Below are positions 61,566 through 64,000 of a DNA stretch of 64,000 bases, in pieces. Each line of letters begins with the position of its first letter. Positions within the stretch are counted from its first letter, which is position 1. The notes beneath the pieces were generated by a model. It did no database searches. It worked only from the letters and a program-made list of their open reading frames with translations, and was not told where the DNA came from. Location: positions 1,612,795 through 1,676,794 of the forward strand of contig NZ_CM002285.1 of the NCBI RefSeq assembly GCF_000497445.1. Reading direction: 5' to 3'. This stretch comes from Streptomyces roseochromogenus subsp. oscitans DS 12.976 (GTDB lineage: Bacteria > Actinomycetota > Actinomycetes > Streptomycetales > Streptomycetaceae). The position numbers were made by a program, and so were the translations under genes.

Positions 61566-62339
61566 GTGCCGGTGGAGATCACGTGGTGGGGTCACGCCAC
61601 CTGCACGGTGCGGGACGCGAACACACGGGTGCTCACTGATCCCCTGTTCGCCCTCCGGCTGGCCCATCTGCGGCGGCGCCGGGGCGCGGTGCCGCCGGCC
61701 GAGGCCCGCGTCGCGGACGTGGTGCTCGTCTCGCATCTGCACGCCGACCATCTGCATCTGCCCTCGCTGGCCGGCCTCGCCCCGGGCACACGCCTGCTCG
61801 TACCCCGGGGCGCACCACGGGCGGTGCCGGGACTGCGCCGGCTGCGACAGCTGCGCGTGACGGAGGTGGCGCCCGGGGACGAGGTGCGGATCGGTGGGCT
61901 GCTGGTGCGGGTGGTCCCGGCGTTGCACGACGGGCGGAGGCTGCCGGTGGGACCTCACCGTTCGCCCGCGCTCGGCTACGTGGTGGAAGGCGAGGCACGG
62001 ACCTATTTCGCCGGGGACACCGGGCTGTTCGACGCGATGGCCGAGCAAGTCGGGCCGGTGGACGTGGCATTGCTGCCGGTGGGCGGCTGGGGGCCGTACC
62101 TCGGTGCGGGGCACCTGGACGCGGAGCGGGCGGCCCGGGCGCTGGCGCGGCTGGCGCCGCGGGCCGCGGTGCCGGTGCACTACGGGACGTACTGGCCGAT
62201 CGGGATGGACGCGGTGCGCCCGCACGAGTTCCATGCGCCGGGTGACGAGTTCGTACGGCTGGCGGCCCTGGCGGCGCCGGAAGTGGCCGTGCACAAGCTG
62301 GGGCACGGGGAGAGTGTGCGGCTGGAGGTCGCGCGGTGA
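61566..62339 (+). CDS. Metallo-beta-lactamase-fold hydrolase (UlaG-like)
   Basis: 257 residues. The HxHxDH motif SHLHADHLHLPS, the histidine-aspartate region YFAGDTGLFDAMAEQ and VPVHYGTYWPIGMD are present, so two metals can be bound. AGGAGG lies 7 bases before GTG 61566. The N-terminus ITWWGHATCTVRDANTRVLT is typical of the UlaG/NAPE-PLD-like group. The substrate is unknown. Its stop overlaps the DedA start (GTGA), and a second protein of this fold lies just beyond. Confidence 0.9.
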   Translation: MPVEITWWGHATCTVRDANTRVLTDPLFALRLAHLRRRRGAVPPAEARVADVVLVSHLHADHLHLPSLAGLAPGTRLLVPRGAPRAVPGLRRLRQLRVTEVAPGDEVRIGGLLVRVVPALHDGRRLPVGPHRSPALGYVVEGEARTYFAGDTGLFDAMAEQVGPVDVALLPVGGWGPYLGAGHLDAERAARALARLAPRAAVPVHYGTYWPIGMDAVRPHEFHAPGDEFVRLAALAAPEVAVHKLGHGESVRLEVAR

Positions 62340-62968
62340 GATGGCCGGCCTCCGTGGCGTCGCTCGCCGCCGCCTCCACGTCGGCCGTGCCGCCGGAGTC
62401 GACGCAGCAGGCGATCGGTTATCCGTCGTTGTTTCTGCTGGTGCTGGTCGGGGCGCTGGTGCCGGTGGTGCCGACCGGGGCGCTGGTGAGTTCGGCGGCG
62501 GTGGTGGCGTTCCATCAGACGGCGCCGTTCTCGCCGGCTCTGGTGTTCGTGACGGCGTCGCTGGCCGCGTTTCTGGGAGATGCGGCGCTGTACTGGCTGG
62601 GGCTGCGCGGGATGCGGTCGCGGAACGGGTCGCGGTGGCTGGAGGCGATACGGGCGCGGGCGCCGGACGCGCGGCTGGCGTCGGCGCGGGAGAAGTTGGC
62701 CGAGCACGGGGTCGCCGTGCTGGTGTTGTCTCGGCTGGTGCCTGCCGGTCGTATTCCGGTGATGCTGGCGTGTCTGATGGCCGACTGGCCGTTGCGGAGG
62801 TTCGTGCGGGGGAATCTGCCCGCGTGTCTGGCCTGGGCGGTCACGTATCAAGTGATCGGGATTTTGGGGGGTTCGTTGTTCAAGGAGCCTTGGGAGGGGG
62901 TTGTGGTGGCGGTGGGGCTGACCGTGGTGATCAGTGCTGTGCCGAATGTGGTGCGGCGGGTTCGGTAG
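62336..62968 (+). CDS. DedA-family membrane protein
   Basis: 210 residues with five or six membrane segments. ALVPVVPTGALVSSAAVVAF, FLGDAALYWLGLRGMRS and the arginine motif VLSRLVPAGRIPVMLACLMA followed by FVRGNLPAC are DedA/VTT-domain signatures; relatives flip lipids such as undecaprenyl phosphate or support membrane homeostasis. GTG 62336 overlaps the upstream stop, so it is translationally coupled to the metallo-beta-lactamase-fold gene. Confidence 0.88.
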   Translation: MRWPASVASLAAASTSAVPPESTQQAIGYPSLFLLVLVGALVPVVPTGALVSSAAVVAFHQTAPFSPALVFVTASLAAFLGDAALYWLGLRGMRSRNGSRWLEAIRARAPDARLASAREKLAEHGVAVLVLSRLVPAGRIPVMLACLMADWPLRRFVRGNLPACLAWAVTYQVIGILGGSLFKEPWEGVVVAVGLTVVISAVPNVVRRVR

Positions 62969-62996
62969 CGCCGGTGGAAGTGCGGTCGTGTTCGGG

Positions 62997-64000
62997 CTAC
63001 CGGTCCATGGTGCTTTCTCGCGCCCGCGCGGCGGCAGCCGCATGTCGGACACAGCCCCGCGCCCCTTTCGGGGCGCTCGACTCCAGCGCCTTTGATCCGC
63101 CGACCGGCAGGTCCCACAGGTCGTCCCGCTCCAGCCTGGCCTTCTCCCAGGCCGCCCGCACTCTCCTGAGCGGTTCCAGGACCGGTTCTGCCGAGAGGAT
63201 GAAGGTACCCCAGTGCATGGGGGCCATGCGGCGGGCGCCTGCGTCGAGGGTGGCCTGGACCGCTTCCTCGGGGTCGCAGTGGACGTCGCTGAGCCACCAG
63301 CGCGGTTCGTAGGCGCCGATGGGCATGAGGGCGAGGTCGATGCCGGGGTAGCGGCGGCCGATGCGGGAGAACCAGTGGCCGTAGCCGGTGTCGCCGGCGA
63401 AGTAGAGGCGCTGTCCGTCGGCGTCGGTGAGGACCCAGCCGCCCCAGAGGCTGTGACAGGTGTCGGTGAGGGTGCGCTTGGACCAGTGGTGAGCGGGGAC
63501 GAAGTCGAAGCGGACGCCTGACAGTTCGGCGCCCTCCCACCAGTCCAGCTCGGTGACACGGGTGAAGCGCCGGCGCCGGAACCAGCGGCCGAGGCCCGCC
63601 GGTGCGAACACCCGGGTGTCCCGGGGGAGTCGGCGCAGCGTGGGGGCGTCCAGGTGGTCGTAGTGGTTGTGGCTGATGACGACGGCGTCGATGCGCGGCA
63701 GGGTGTCCCAGGGGACGCCGACGGGGGTGATGCGGGCCGGGGTGCCGAGGATGCGGCGGGACCAGACGGGGTCGGTGAGGACCGTCAGGCCGCCGATCCG
63801 GACGACCCAACTGGCGTGTCCGGCCCAGGTGACGGCGAGGGTACGCGTGTCGACGCGGGGCAGCGGGGCGGGTGCGCAGGGCAGCCGGGGGATGCCGGCG
63901 ATGCCTTCGGGACCGGGGCGTACGGCGCCTTCGCGGGCGAAACGGGCGACGGCCTTGATGCCGGGCAGCGGAGCGGTGAGCCGGTCGTGGAACGTCCGCG
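62997..64000 (-). CDS. Metallo-beta-lactamase-fold protein, NAPE-PLD-like (5' end off window)
   Basis: Open to the right edge; 333 residues visible. VTWAGHASWVVRIGGLTVLT, the metal motif SHNHYDHLDAPTLRR, VPAHHWSKRTLTDTCHSLWG, YFAGDTGYGHWF and APMHWGTFILS identify an N-acyl-phosphatidylethanolamine-phospholipase-D-like enzyme. The last ~30 residues (KALESSAPKGARGCVRHAAA...) are unlike the family and are encoded across a hairpin at 63059-63076, so the C-terminus may have been extended by insertion of a short repeat. It converges on the DedA gene. Confidence 0.88.
   Translation of the reverse strand, partial: RTFHDRLTAPLPGIKAVARFAREGAVRPGPEGIAGIPRLPCAPAPLPRVDTRTLAVTWAGHASWVVRIGGLTVLTDPVWSRRILGTPARITPVGVPWDTLPRIDAVVISHNHYDHLDAPTLRRLPRDTRVFAPAGLGRWFRRRRFTRVTELDWWEGAELSGVRFDFVPAHHWSKRTLTDTCHSLWGGWVLTDADGQRLYFAGDTGYGHWFSRIGRRYPGIDLALMPIGAYEPRWWLSDVHCDPEEAVQATLDAGARRMAPMHWGTFILSAEPVLEPLRRVRAAWEKARLERDDLWDLPVGGSKALESSAPKGARGCVRHAAAAARARESTMDR
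63059..63076. repeat. GCGCCCCTTTCGGGGCGC hairpin element
   Basis: Perfect 7-bp stem around TTTC inside the odd C-terminal extension of the last gene. Similar GCCCC-TTTC-GGGGC elements are widespread between Streptomyces genes and can act as terminators. Confidence 0.6.

Overview
The window is high-GC actinobacterial DNA, almost certainly Streptomyces. Codon third positions are overwhelmingly G/C, GTG/TTG starts and 4-base ATGA/GTGA gene overlaps are common, and the families are Streptomyces-typical: Scr1-type and MmyB-type XRE regulators, a phage-holin/alkaline-phosphatase membrane protein, GH75 chitosanase and paired OFA transporters. The unusually many gene remnants suggest a chromosome-arm or accessory location. 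Some single-base frameshifts could be sequencing errors.

Region 1 (1-10.4 kb) looks like a metal/oxyanion resistance island. After the end of a GMC oxidoreductase and a histidine phosphatase comes a minus-strand operon (5711 down to 1683): DUF1259 lipoprotein, small membrane protein, YVTN beta-propeller and a FetAB-like ABC transporter. Divergent from it is an OmpR-type two-component system, with a near-perfect 26-bp inverted repeat in the shared promoter. Then come a split ChrB, a small membrane protein and ChrA. A 14-bp palindrome (GCAACCATGGTTAC) occurs in front of the ABC transporter, of chrB and of chrA, so one regulator, probably the PaaX-like ChrB half, may control all three.

Region 2 (10.4-15.95 kb) is a mobile-element scar: a low-GC GT87 glycosyltransferase, broken lipoprotein, CHRD, DinB-like and transposase fragments, an S53 peptidase, and the 3' end of a serine integrase that runs into tRNA-Leu(GAG). 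An integrative element probably once used this tRNA and has decayed.

Region 3 (16.0-32.7 kb) is an oxalate/formate module. It holds an aldehyde dehydrogenase, SucCD-type ligase, a ThDP decarboxylase, formyl-CoA:oxalate CoA-transferase (frc), an ADP-forming acyl-CoA synthetase, two OFA antiporters (one frameshifted), a GntR regulator, a KAS III, a deleted formate dehydrogenase and fdhD. Expected flow: oxalate enters by OFA antiport, Frc makes oxalyl-CoA, the ThDP enzyme yields formyl-CoA, and formate leaves or is oxidised. The local formate dehydrogenase is broken. The sucD 3' end is followed by in-frame 66-bp repeats resembling its own tail.

Region 4 (32.7-53.8 kb) is mixed metabolism: isochorismatase fold, MarR plus reductase, sialidase, SBF-like transporter plus LysR, Lrp/AsnC plus DHA2 efflux pump, acyl-CoA synthetase and aldo/keto reductase sharing a TetR-type palindrome, GH75 chitosanase with a CsnR-like operator, two methyltransferases, PhyH dioxygenase, pterin dehydratase, ADP-ribosylglycohydrolase and two XRE regulators.

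Region 5 (54-64 kb) has a collapsed nar operon (narG/H scar, intact narJ, narI stub), a second dnaK, OsmC, a MoxR-VWA deletion fusion, a holin/phosphatase membrane protein, two metallo-beta-lactamase-fold proteins and a DedA protein. The last gene runs off the window.
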